Below are positions 45,095 to 55,167 of a DNA stretch of 64,000 bases, piece by piece. Source of the DNA: Takashimella koratensis (lineage: Eukaryota > Basidiomycota > Tremellomycetes > Trichosporonales > Tetragoniomycetaceae); contig BCKT01000006.1 of the NCBI GenBank assembly GCA_003116875.1, positions 1,442,381-1,506,380 on the forward strand, read 5' to 3'. Both the position numbers and the translations under genes were made by a program. The notes under the pieces are model-generated. The model was not told where the DNA came from. It searched no databases and saw only the letters and a program-made list of their open reading frames with translations. How positions within the stretch are numbered: position 1 is the first letter of the stretch; the number at the start of each line of letters is the position of its first letter.

Positions 45095-46347
45095 ATGTTC
45101 AAGACTACAGCACTGTTTACGGCCATCTGCCTCATCTGGGTGGCTAGACACGTGGCAGCCACGACAATTCTCGGCTGCATCGCTGCGTCCCAATTCGCAG
45201 CTGCCACCGCTCCCACATTGTACAGCACGACCACGACCAATCTCTATAACTGCGGAGTAGGTGGACAAGCTATGATGGCTCTTTCCCGAGAGAGATGCGG
45301 ATCCTGGCACTTTTTAGATTAGGTCTACTGTGCTGGCAAGACGACACCTGCTCCAACATATGCTTTTTACACCAGTACGCCAGCCGCCTCGTCCCCCACC
45401 TGCTATTGCGGATCAACTGCTCCATCGTTCTCTTCGTACAAAGTGTCTCAAGATGTTTCAGGAAACTGCCTGGCTGCGGACTACACTGTGGGTCCAGTTG
45501 CTGGTACCCTAGATGGTTTTCCATCCTGACCGTTGTATAATCGTGGTATCCAAAGGTGTACGACGTGACCACCTCCTTCACTTCTGCTGGCATGTGCGTC
45601 ACTGGAATTACATACATTGGTGGTGTCGTCCAAATGGGGATCAATGACGTCCAAGGTTGTTTCACCGCTTGCAAAGCCTACCCTCTAGCCGGGATTTCGT
45701 ACTCCACCACCACGAGTGCATTCACCTGCACATGTGCATCGTCGGCTTCACTTTCAAATGTTCATACATGCTGGGATCATACCGCCTCGTGGGGAACCTG
45801 GTGGACTCACAGCTTGGACGCGCAAGCGAGCCAGCTGTCGAGGCGACGACTCAAAGAAGCGCGTAGTCGGATGGAGAAGAAGACACTGTGTCCTGGTTCC
45901 ATGCAAGCTTGTGCGATCGCAGGCTCCCAGTCGTCACCATTCGAGGTCAGTTGAACGTTGAAAAAAAAAAAAACCCCCGCAACCAGCTGACATTATCTGC
46001 AGTGCATTGATACCCTCACAGAGCTCGGTAAGCTGCTTAGGGGTTAAGGTCATCCAATGCAGAGATCACGCTGATGAGTTCAGAGTCTTGTGGTGGCTGC
46101 GTCAATGGTAACATCGGCGTCGTGAATGCGACAATTGGTGTGGAGTAAGTCATCTCTTTTTGATAGGTCTCGTCGGTTGTTGCCCTCATCTACATGCTCC
46201 TATGAGGGCTCACGACCGCACAGCTGCTCTTCTTTACCCGGTGTCGCGCTCGGGGCAACAACATGCGTCAACGGAGGGTGCAGCGTCACTGCATGTGCCC
46301 CGGGTTGGTCCCTTGTTGAGAACCAATGCGTTGTTTCAGAGTGGTGA
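45095..46347 (+). CDS. secreted CPL1-like cysteine-rich protein G
   Basis: Starts at ATG 45095; signal peptide FKTTALFTAICLIWVARHVA. Module 1 reads TTILGCIAAS, VYCAGKTTPAPTYAFY and TCYCGSTAP. Module 2 reads VYDVTTSFTSAG, GINDVQGCFTACKAYPLAG and TCWDHTASWGTWW. The linker is QLSRRRLKEARSRMEKKTL. The CPL1-like domain reads CPGSMQACAIAGS, CIDTLTELESCGGC and CSSLPGVALGATTC. Unlike all other copies the protein ends soon after the last cysteine (CVVSEW, stop 46345-46347), without the basic KLSLF/FRLL tail. Intron 3 begins GTCAGT and contains a short A-run then a C-run near 45961-45977. Confidence 0.9.
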
Positions 46348-46597
46348 TCGACTATACCGTTACGCTTTGGTAGAAGCCCTACTGGAACATTCTTTTCATC
46401 TTTTCCGTCAGTTTCTCAATGACATTGCTATTTGGCAGAGCAACTTCTGAAATGGTCATGATAACGAAAACTGCATTCAAAGTCCGAATGATGATCACAG
46501 ACACAGATGAAAACTTGATCAGGATCTTTTCCCCTCGCGCGTACTTGCCAACTCCAACTACCTCTGGGTTCTCCAACATTCACCACTTCGAGACCGC

Positions 46598-48313
46598 TTA
46601 CAACGGACCATCGATGATGCACTTGATCGCGGGCTGAGAAGGTTCACAGTCAGCTAAGCTCTACTCTCCCATCCATTGCATCTCTCGTCTCCAACCCAAC
46701 GTCTCCAAGCCAACACCTGGGGGCCTCACTCTCCACTCACCTTGCCAGCCTCGTCCTTTCCGTTCTTGGTCGTCGCGAACGCCTCGATTGCCTGGGTAAA
46801 CTTGTACCTGTGCGTGATGAGCGGAGAGAGGTTGACGAGTCCGCGCTCGACGAGCGAGATGGCGAGAGGGTAGTCGCCCTGGCCGTATCGGAACGAGCCG
46901 AGGACAGTGAGCTGCTTGGTGATGATGTGGAACATCGAGATAGGGACGACCGCGGGGCCCATGCCGACCTGGACGAGGGTGCCGCTGGACAGCGTTAGTG
47001 GTGCCCCATTGGGAGGAGAGGTTGGGTGTTCAAACAGTGCACTGAGGGTAAAGAGGAAGAGAGTGTGAGAATGAACGTACCCAGGCTTGAGCATGTGAAC
47101 GCAGGTGCCAATGCAGACGGGAGCACCAGACGCGTCAATGGCAATGTCGATTGACCCCTTGCCGAGCGCCGGGACGCCCAGGGCTTCACGGATCACCTGG
47201 CCGAGTCGCGCGGTGTACGCCTCGGACTCCTCCTGCTGCTCCTTGGGGGGCTGTTGTACAGGGCATAACAATTTGGTCAGCTACATTCTTGTGCTACCTC
47301 TCTCTATCCAGTGCGCGCTCCCCCCCCCCCCCCCCAACATCATCACCGCATGACGTCACTCACAGGGAGGAACACGTCGGTCGCTGCGTAGCTCTTTGCG
47401 AAATCCAGTCGCTCCTGCTGGATATCGACAGCGATAACGCGACGAGCTCCGAGAGCCTTGGCGACGGCCATACAGAGTAGGCCGACTGGTCCAGCACCGA
47501 AGATGACGACGGTATCGTCAGTGCGGCACTTGGCGAGGGTGGCGAGGGCGTGAACGGCGACGGCGAGAGGCTCCATCATTGCGCCGTCCTCGAGGGAGAC
47601 AGACTCGGGGAGAGGGTAGAGAAGGTCGGCGGGGAGCTTGTCTAGGCGTTGTTAGTAGGCAACCGGCGGAACAAGGAGGGGGAGGAGAGACTTACAGTAG
47701 CGGCAGAGGGTGCCGTAGATGTAAGGCGGGGTAGCAGCGAACGTCATGTTGGGGCAAAGCTAGGATGGGAGCCTCGTCAGTTGAGGTGTTCTCGTAAAGC
47801 CGTGATAGCGACCTGGACTTACCTCGTAGAAACCAGCCTTGCACTGGTCGCACACCCTGCATCCCATACCGGGCTCAAGCGCGACCCTGTCCCCGACCTT
47901 GAGCGTCGAACTGGCCGGCATTTTGGGTCCGAGCTTGGTAACGATACCGGACGACTCGTGGCCGAGGCACATGGGCTGGTCGACGACGAACGTGCCGATC
48001 CGACCGTGGTGAAGGCTGCGGCGTGAGTATGGGACGTTGGTCCAGAGGTGGAGCAGGCGGAGAAGGGAGCAGGGGCTGTGGAGCTTACTAGTGCACGTCG
48101 GAGCCACAGATACCGGTCTTGGCGACCTGTACGAGAACTTCGGCCCCCTCGAGTTCTGGGACGGGGCGCTGGGAGGAAAGGAGTCAGCGCGACTTTGGGG
48201 AAAGGTGGACACGGCCTGGAGAAGGAGAAATTACCCGAACTCACCTCGTCATAGCGAGCGTCGTGGATACCGTGGAGGACAAAGCTCGGGTTATCAGTCT
48301 TGATCTCGGACAT
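46598..48313 (-). CDS. XYL2: zinc-dependent xylitol/sorbitol-type dehydrogenase (D-xylulose reductase-like)
   Basis: Medium-chain dehydrogenase oxidising a sugar polyol to the ketose, cytosolic. Starts at ATG 48313 (MSEIKTDNPSFVLHGIHDAR). Exons join in frame through GICGSDVHYLHHGRIG (catalytic zinc Cys), CLGHESSG (zinc His/Glu), EPGMGCRVCDQCKAGFYELC (four structural-zinc cysteines), IFGAGPVGLLCMAVAKALGA (Rossmann glycines) and RRVIAVDIQ, where Asp after the second strand favours NAD+. The last small exon reads PAIKCIIDGPL, stop TAA at 46600-46598. Xylitol versus sorbitol preference cannot be settled by eye. One intron (about 47252-47365) carries a 16-base C run. Confidence 0.9.
47320..47335. 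repeat. 16-base poly(C) run in a dehydrogenase intron
   Basis: Reads as poly(G) in the minus-strand transcript, about 30 nt after the donor site. Confidence 0.95.
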
Positions 48314-48783
48314 GGCGGTGGTGTTCTGGATATGAGGAGAGGCAAAAAGAAAGGAATTGAGTAGGTGTGAGGTTTGAGAGAGAAAGGTTGGGGTTGAGAG
48401 AGGATAATAATGGGTCAAGGGTGTACCGGAAGCGCCGAGATGGCGTTGCTGTCTGGGAGGGTGGAAAAAAAACAACAGCGAGAACAGCCGGTCGTCAGCC
48501 GGCAGCCAAAGGAAGGGGTCAAAGGAGGGTACAAGTAGGGCGCACGGGCCACTCCCCGTGAATCTACCGAGAACGTCCCGGAGTATAAACAAGCTCCGAT
48601 GACAGAAGAGTGTATGATAGTAAAATGAACAGGCTAAAGGATGCACTGAGCCGAGTAAAGAGCAGGGGCAGAGGGAAATGTGACGAATAGCAATTGTGCT
48701 GGCCCGGGACATGTTCGTCAGCGCTCGATTTTCACATCTTGGTCGTTTGTTCTCAGTTCTCATCGCCGCCTACATCATATACC
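48314..48783. promoter_or_regulatory. divergent promoter dehydrogenase / prohibitin
   Basis: 470 bases between divergent ATGs. A GTATAAACAAG TATA-like element lies near 48582-48592. No coding exon seen. Confidence 0.6.
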
Positions 48784-50226
48784 ATGGCATTCTCCCCAAC
48801 CGTCTCCAGGCTCTTCGGTAAGCACATGATCGTCTCTCCTTCCTCTTGGCCTATTCCCCCCTCTGACCACTCTTTGCTGACACCGCGTAGTCCCAGTTGC
48901 GCTCGGTGCCGCCGTCGTTCAGGCGTCTCTGTACGATGTTCCTGGAGGGTACCGCGCTGTCATGTTCGATCGGTTCTCAGGTGTCAAGCCGGTCGTAAGT
49001 GGCGTCAAAGTGGAGAGGGCAGAGTGATGGTGTCAGCAGAGTGAACTATGGAGGGAATGGAGATCGGAGAGATGAGGAGATCGCAGATTGGGGATGAGAA
49101 GGAAGTGTGATCGATGAGATCGTAGGCTGACTAGATTCGTGTCTTAGGCTTCAGGAGAGGGAACACACCTCTTGGTCCCCTGGTTGCAGCGTGCGATCTT
49201 GTACGACGTCCGAATCAAGCCGAGGGTAGGTCGTTGTCTCTGCTGCTTTCGATCTACACTCGTACATGAAGCTGATTACGAGGTCTTCAGAACATCTCGA
49301 CAACGACCGGATCGAAAGGTGGGTCGAAGCAGCTACACACATCTGGAGTTTCAAGCTGACCACTCCGAACAGACATGCAGATGGTCTCACTCACACTCCG
49401 TGTCATGTCTCGGCCAGACATCAATCACCTCCCGAAGATCTATCAGAACCTCGGCCTGGAGTGAGTCGGTTCTTAAACATCCTCAGACCTGACTGCACAT
49501 TCCTCCGATCGGCATAGTTATCATGCTGATCCACTACAATAGCTACGATGAGCGAGTCCTCCCGTCGATCGGTAACGAGGTTTTGAAAGCGACTGTTGCG
49601 CAGTTTGACGCTTCCGAGTTGATCACCAACCGAGAGATTGTACGTCGCGTTTCACTTTGCAGCTGAGATCAACATGAAAGAGTCCAACTGATCATCGTAC
49701 CAGGTCTCGGCACGGATCCGTGACGACCTTCTCAACCGTGCTAAAGAGTTCAACATTGTCCTCGAGGACGTCTCGATTGTGCGTCCCAGCTCGTCACTGA
49801 TTTTCGAAGAGACTTAGCTGACCCATCCACCAGACCCACATGACCTTTGGAAAAGAATTCACCTCGGCCGTTGAGCAAAAGCAGATCGCTCAGCAAGATG
49901 CCGAACGCGCCAAGTTCGTCGTCGAAAAGGCAGAGCAAGAGCGACAGGCGTCGGTCATCCGTGCCGAGGGTGAAGCTGAGGCTGCCGCAACGATCTCGGC
50001 GGCATTGGCTAAGGCCGGTGATGCGTTTGTTCAGTTCCGCAAGATCGAGACGGCTCGTGAAATCGGTCAGTACTATGTCCTTTGTCTTAGCTGCTCCCCC
50101 CTTTTTGTCGATTGCCAGCTGACCGCGCGAACCACAGCCACTTCCCTGTCCACATCCCGAAACGTCAGCTACGTCCCCGCCGCCTCGGGCAACTTGCTCC
50201 TCCAGGTCCCTCCCTCGCAACCATAA
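48784..50226 (+). CDS. PHB1: prohibitin 1
   Basis: Subunit of the inner-mitochondrial-membrane prohibitin ring. Starts at ATG 48784 ([11 protein letters not shown]). Exons join in frame to [20 protein letters not shown] (membrane anchor), [115 protein letters not shown] and the coiled-coil [20 protein letters not shown]. The end is [15 protein letters not shown], stop 50224-50226. Length and order match the family. It is convergent with the gene ending at 50440. Confidence 0.95.
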
Positions 50227-50439
50227 TAGCCCCACGCATACGGTATCGCTGGAGGACAGGCGTAAGAGGAGAGCACGAGGTTACACCAAAATCCATGCTT
50301 TTACAAACACTTGCGCTCGACTGGCGCGAGGCGTGGTATAGCTACAGCGATGATTCATGTACGAGGACAACAGTGATGAATGCACCATTCTTCTCCCTAT
50401 CCTTTCGTTTTTACCCATCTCTGAGTTCCGGACCCTCCC

Positions 50440-52254
50440 CTACACATAGGTGATTGTTGTTCCCAATCGCCAGACACCGGCAAACTTACTCATCCACCAT
50501 TTGAACCACCACACCAACCATTCCCATGCCGATTCACCTGGCCTTAACAATCTCAGCTGATTTCTCAAATCCGCCGCCGCTTCCACTGCACCGACCGCCG
50601 CCGCCGCTCCTGCGGCCGCGCGCCTTCTCCGGAGCCGCATGATCGACAGCGTTGTTAACAGGATCAACACCGGCAAGGGATACGCAAGTTTCCGAATCCA
50701 CTTGTTATGTGACGCGACATCGATTTGTCGCTGTACAGCGGTAGGCAGGATCGCGTAAACTGTCTCGAGTGCAGAGACTCGACGAGTGTGGTTTTGGTGT
50801 GGCCGCCGAGGAGCTGAGGACGGCTGGCCTCGTCGAGAGAGATCGCCGTAGGGGTTGGGAATGGGCGTGGATACTGAGCGGGATTTGGGAGCGGATGTGA
50901 CTGGGTCCGCGCGGTTGGCACGGTGTTGAGCGTAGCTACTGCTACTGGTTCGACTAGGACCAGCAGGGTTCTCCACCCCGTTGGTGCTTGCGAGAGGTCG
51001 AGGGCGCTGGGATTGCATACTCAGGGGTCTGGCAGTACGCTCAGACGACGAGCTGGTCGAGCTAGACGCCGAGTCGGTGCGTGGCCGAGATTGGGTCCGA
51101 GGCGGAGGTTGAGATGATTGGTGGGGAGGGTAAGGAACCGGAGAAGGGGATGTGGAAGGAGACGCCGAGCGAGGTGGGAGGACGCCAGAGTTGGATGGGG
51201 AGGAGAGGTAAATCGAGTCCGAGGGAGGAGGGAGGATACCAGAGTCGTTTAAAGATGACGATGGGTTCAAGCGAGCGGATTCCAGTGCACGAATATGTCG
51301 GTACAGAGCCTGTAGACAGCAATACGATGCAAGTTGTCAGTAACGTTCTCTTGCTTCATGGAAAAGTGAGGGAAAAGAAAGTGTCAGATCGCCTTGACTC
51401 ACCTCTTTGCGCTTCGAGCTCATGATCGAGTCACCATCCAAGATTCCACGAGCCATCTCCCACTCTCCTTCTCTCCCCAGTACCTCGCCCACGAACAACT
51501 CCACCACCTTCAAATACCCTTCCCTCGCAACTTCAACTCTCCGCTTCTCCTCGACCTCGCTCCCTGACCCTCCTGTCTTCCGGCTACCGACGCCTCGTTG
51601 GCCCCGAGTCGAATTCGGTGGAGCGGATATGGCAGCGACGAATGCGTCAGGGATGCGAGTCAGCCAGTCTTCGGCAAAAGTGTGGGCGAAAGAGAGGGAA
51701 GGGTCGGCAGGACGAAGTTTGAGCGCAGCGAGGAGGATGGTGGAGACTAGCTGAGGTGGGAGAAGACGGGGGGTGGGTGACGACGAGGAAGAAGGGAAGT
51801 AGGTGGATTCGCAGATCCCTTGGACGTAGGAGAGGAGTGACGAAGGAGGAGCAGGTGGAAGTGCTGCTTGGAGTGTTCGTTCAAACGTTGTTGTTCTTGG
51901 TGGGTCGGTATACAACGATGCCGCTGCGCTAACCACCAATCTGAGCGTCTTGATCACCCATTCCTCTCCCGAAATCAACCCTGCACCCACGCCTGTTCCC
52001 GAACCCTTCCCCTTACCCTCTTCATCTGCCCCTTCCACATTTGTCCCATTCTCGGCCCCTGCTTCTGATCTAGCATCCGGGTCGAGGTCCCACCAAGCCT
52101 TCCCGGATCGCGGGAGATGTGCCGACATCTCGACGAGTCGAGCGAGCGCGGCTTGGGCACGGACATGGTCGCGACGGACAAAGGACTGTACAGCCGAGTT
52201 GTACAGGATCTCATATTGGTCAGGCGGCCGTGTCTCGAGTGTGGGTGTGGGCAT
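50440..52254 (-). CDS. uncharacterised protein with one C-terminal membrane segment (possibly peroxin-26/15-like)
   Basis: Two exons, 52254-51403 and 51309-50440, give 573 residues. The N-terminal half is helical and repeat-like (YEILYNSAVQSFVRRDHVRA, LARLVEMSAHL, EWVIKTLRLVVSAAASLYTD, LVSTILLAALKLRP), suggesting a TPR-like or Pex26-like cargo or ATPase-binding region. The middle is a long Ser/Pro/Arg-rich linker. Near the end one hydrophobic helix (KLAYPLPVLILLTTLSIM) is followed by RLRRRR and about 60 residues rich in Trp. A predicted single-pass, near-tail anchor fits fungal Pex26/Pex15, but this is a weak resemblance. It shares a 253-base divergent promoter with the Ash2-type gene. Confidence 0.7.
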
Positions 52255-52507
52255 CGTGGATGGAGGATGGTGAATGGTGTGAAAGAGGGAGCCGAGGGAG
52301 TGGCCAAACAACTATATTTCATTTCCGATGCAGTCGCAACGACCCAGACCATTCAATACACCGACGACGCGAAAATAAATAAAAGTAAATTACATCTTGG
52401 TCGTCTGCTTCATCCGTCCCCTTCTCCCTCTCCCTCTCCCCCTCTTTACCAACCCTTTCACCACCCCTCCCATCCCCGGGCCTGCCCCCGCCCCTCCTCC
52501 CCGCGCC

Positions 52508-54756
52508 ATGGCCATCAAGCGCCGCCTCTCTACTGGCGCGTCCAGCTCCTCTTCCACTCCCGCTCCTTCCGTCCCCGACCCCTCTTTCACCCTTACCCTC
52601 GACCCCGACCCGGCCCCTTCCTCCGTCACTCCTCTCCCACCTAGCTCGCCCTCTTCCGCGCTCACACCCAGCGCGTCCCCAGCCGATCTTGGCCTCGCTG
52701 TCCCCTCAGCCTCAGGGGAAAGAGGGAGCAGCCTCGCCAGCGGGTCCGGGTCGGTAGCTGGGCGCGCAGTGTCGGCGTCAGGAAGTAGAGGGAACAGCGC
52801 AACACCAACGCCCGCCCCGCTGGCGAAGGGAGAGAGATCAGGAGCTACAGGAACGGGTAAAGCGGTCATGGTTGCTGGGAGCGGGGATGGGACAGCATAT
52901 GGCGATGAATGTTTCTTGTGGACCGATTTGCCCATGAACAAAGGAGGTGAGTAATGATTGTCCTTCGCTATGTCGAGAACGAGGATTTCAAGCAATTGAG
53001 GTTCAGCTTTCTTGCTCTCGATCGCATGGTCATGACATCGCAGGATCCACTTCGTCATGTCCTAACTCCTTTCCCAGGCTTCCGGTATCACTTTTGCACA
53101 CCATCACCTAATATCTCGCCGTCGCCTTTATACCCGTTCTGCCGCAACTCTCGAGCACCTTGGCCATGTCCTCCAGTGCACCTATCATGGCTGGACCGAT
53201 CTGCCTTTCTTCGCCTCTCCCCTAACGCCCTCAGTGCGTCCACCGACAAGGGTTTCCGCTCGGCTCGGGCCAACGTCGGCGTCCGCGAGGGGGATTGGTA
53301 CTATGAAGTTATCATCGAGCGGGGCGATGGCGCTTCGGGCGGTGGTAAAGGCACCGGACCGAGTGGAGACGGCGCGAACCCACATGTCCGAATAGGTTGG
53401 GGACGACGAGAAGCGAGTCTCGACGCGCCTGTTGGCCTCGACGCATACAGCTACGCTATCCGAGACGTGGCAGGCGAGAAAGTCCACCTCTCCCGACCTA
53501 AACCCTACGGCCGACCATTCAAGACTGGCGACGTGATCGGATGCTTGATCTCTCTCCCACCACGAGCAGAGGTGCGTCAGTCGCAAGTGCGAGAGGAGGA
53601 GGACCCGGCGGAGATCAAGCGGATGCGGATACCGCTCAAGTGGCGAGGCGTAGATTACTTTGAGATGGCAGAATTTACACCGGCCAAGGAGATGGAAGTC
53701 CTCGTTGATCGAGAAGGGAAGGGAGTTCAAGTCGTTCCTGCCGTCGTGACTACCTCGGAACCGTCGGCGCCGAAGAAATCGAAAAACTCGAAGAAACCGA
53801 AACAGCCCAATACGTCGACGAAACCACCTGCCCTGCCCAAACCAGTCGTGAGGGAATTGAACAAGCTGCCCGGGTCGCGGATAGCATTCTACCTCAATGG
53901 TGAGCCACTAGGCGACGCGTTTACCGATATCTACGACTTTACTCCGCTGTATCCGATGTTGTCGCATACGATCAAAAGAGGCGCAGGTGAACTCGAAGCC
54001 ACCCACGATGATGGGAGTTTGGGGTATTACCCGATGGTCAGTTGTTTCGGGAGAGGCAAAGTGCGGTGTAACTTTGGGCCCGACTTTGAGTACCCACCGA
54101 GGTCAGCAGAGGATGGGGAGGGTGGCATGGAAGGTGATGAAGATGGGGTTGAGGGAGGAGCAGGGCTGCCGCCGGGAACGAGACCGATGTGTGAGCGATG
54201 GGACGAGTTCCTCAAAGAAGAAGCGATTCAAGACGAGATCGACGAAACTCATTTAACCGCTAAATTCGAGCGCGAGATGAAAGAAACTGCCGAACGTGCT
54301 GCCGCCAACGCTCTCAAATCCAGCCTGGTTCCATCCTCGTCGAAGAAATCCGCGGCATCTAAGAACAAGAAGAAGAAGGCCGGGGGTGGTGGCGGGGTGG
54401 TGCGAGCTGGGAAAGAAGGGACGCCTTCGACGCCGAGGTTTGCGGAATCGACACCGGCTAGGTCGACGGCCCCGCCCGATGATGTGAGGATGGAGACGGA
54501 TAGCGCAGTCGACGGGATGGAAGGGAGTGACGCGAGCCCGTTGAGGAGAGCAAAGGGGTCAGTGTCTGCGTCGGCGGCCTCGGCTTCGGCGCCTCCGTCC
54601 GACGATGGGCACGGGCAAGGGGATGGGGATGGTGAAGGAGAAGAGGTCGACTCCGTGATTGATTTTACAGTAACAGGGGAGACAGTGAATGGGATCGGGC
54701 ACGAAGACGGAGAAGGAGAAGAGGTGGAGATGAAGAGCGAGGGTGGGGATTGGTAA
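52508..54756 (+). CDS. BRE2: Ash2/Bre2-type SPRY subunit of COMPASS
   Basis: Histone H3K4 methyltransferase complex (COMPASS) subunit, nuclear. Exons 52508-52946 and 53078-54756 give 705 residues. A Ser/Pro/Gly-rich head leads to MNKGGFRYHFCTPSPN at the splice junction, the usual Ash2 pre-SPRY motif. The SPRY domain then reads LDRSAFLRLSPNALSASTDK, GFRSARANVGVREGDWYYEV, HVRIGWGRREASLDAPVGLD, YSYAIRDVAGEKVH, FKTGDVIGCLISLP and later RIAFYLNGEPLGDAFTDIYD and KVRCNFGPDFEYPP. An internal insertion with KKSKNSKKPKQPN sits inside the SPRY domain as in other Ash2 proteins. The C-terminus has FEREM and a Lys-rich then acidic tail, where a Sdc1/Dpy30-binding helix would be expected. Confidence 0.93.
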
Positions 54757-55167
54757 CGAAACTGCTCTGCGGGTGCGGCGTTTTTGTAGAACATCACCAG
54801 ATAACATTGCATTTTGCATTCTTTTTGTAGAGTTATAACTGTCGGCGCAAAGATACGACGGCCGGATCTGACTTGAAGTAGTGTGCATGTCGTCGTCGAG
54901 ACAGAGGGACCTACCTATCTGCGTCTCGGTGGCCCAGTCCGAGCCCAGTCCGAGCCCGCTGTCACCTCCAAGTCCGACCCCGCCTGGGTTCCCGGTGGAG
55001 GTCGGATCTTGTGACTTGAAATTTCGGATTCATCAGCGGTCCACTTCCTCGTCTTCCCATATCCCCATCTACAACCCACATCTCTTCTTGCCGCGTTCGA
55101 TTGACTGGTCCCTGGCCACTCTGGCAAAGGTCGACTGGTGACCACATCGCTGCAACCGCCCAGCGCT
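54757..55167. other. spacer Ash2-type / Rtp1
   Basis: 411 bases; tandem orientation. CCGAGCCCAGT is repeated at about 54937-54960. No coding exon seen. Confidence 0.5.

Noticed and set aside
31076..46347. Biosynthetic gene cluster
   Set aside because: No synthase, tailoring enzyme or dedicated transporter lies within; all members are paralogues of one secreted protein.
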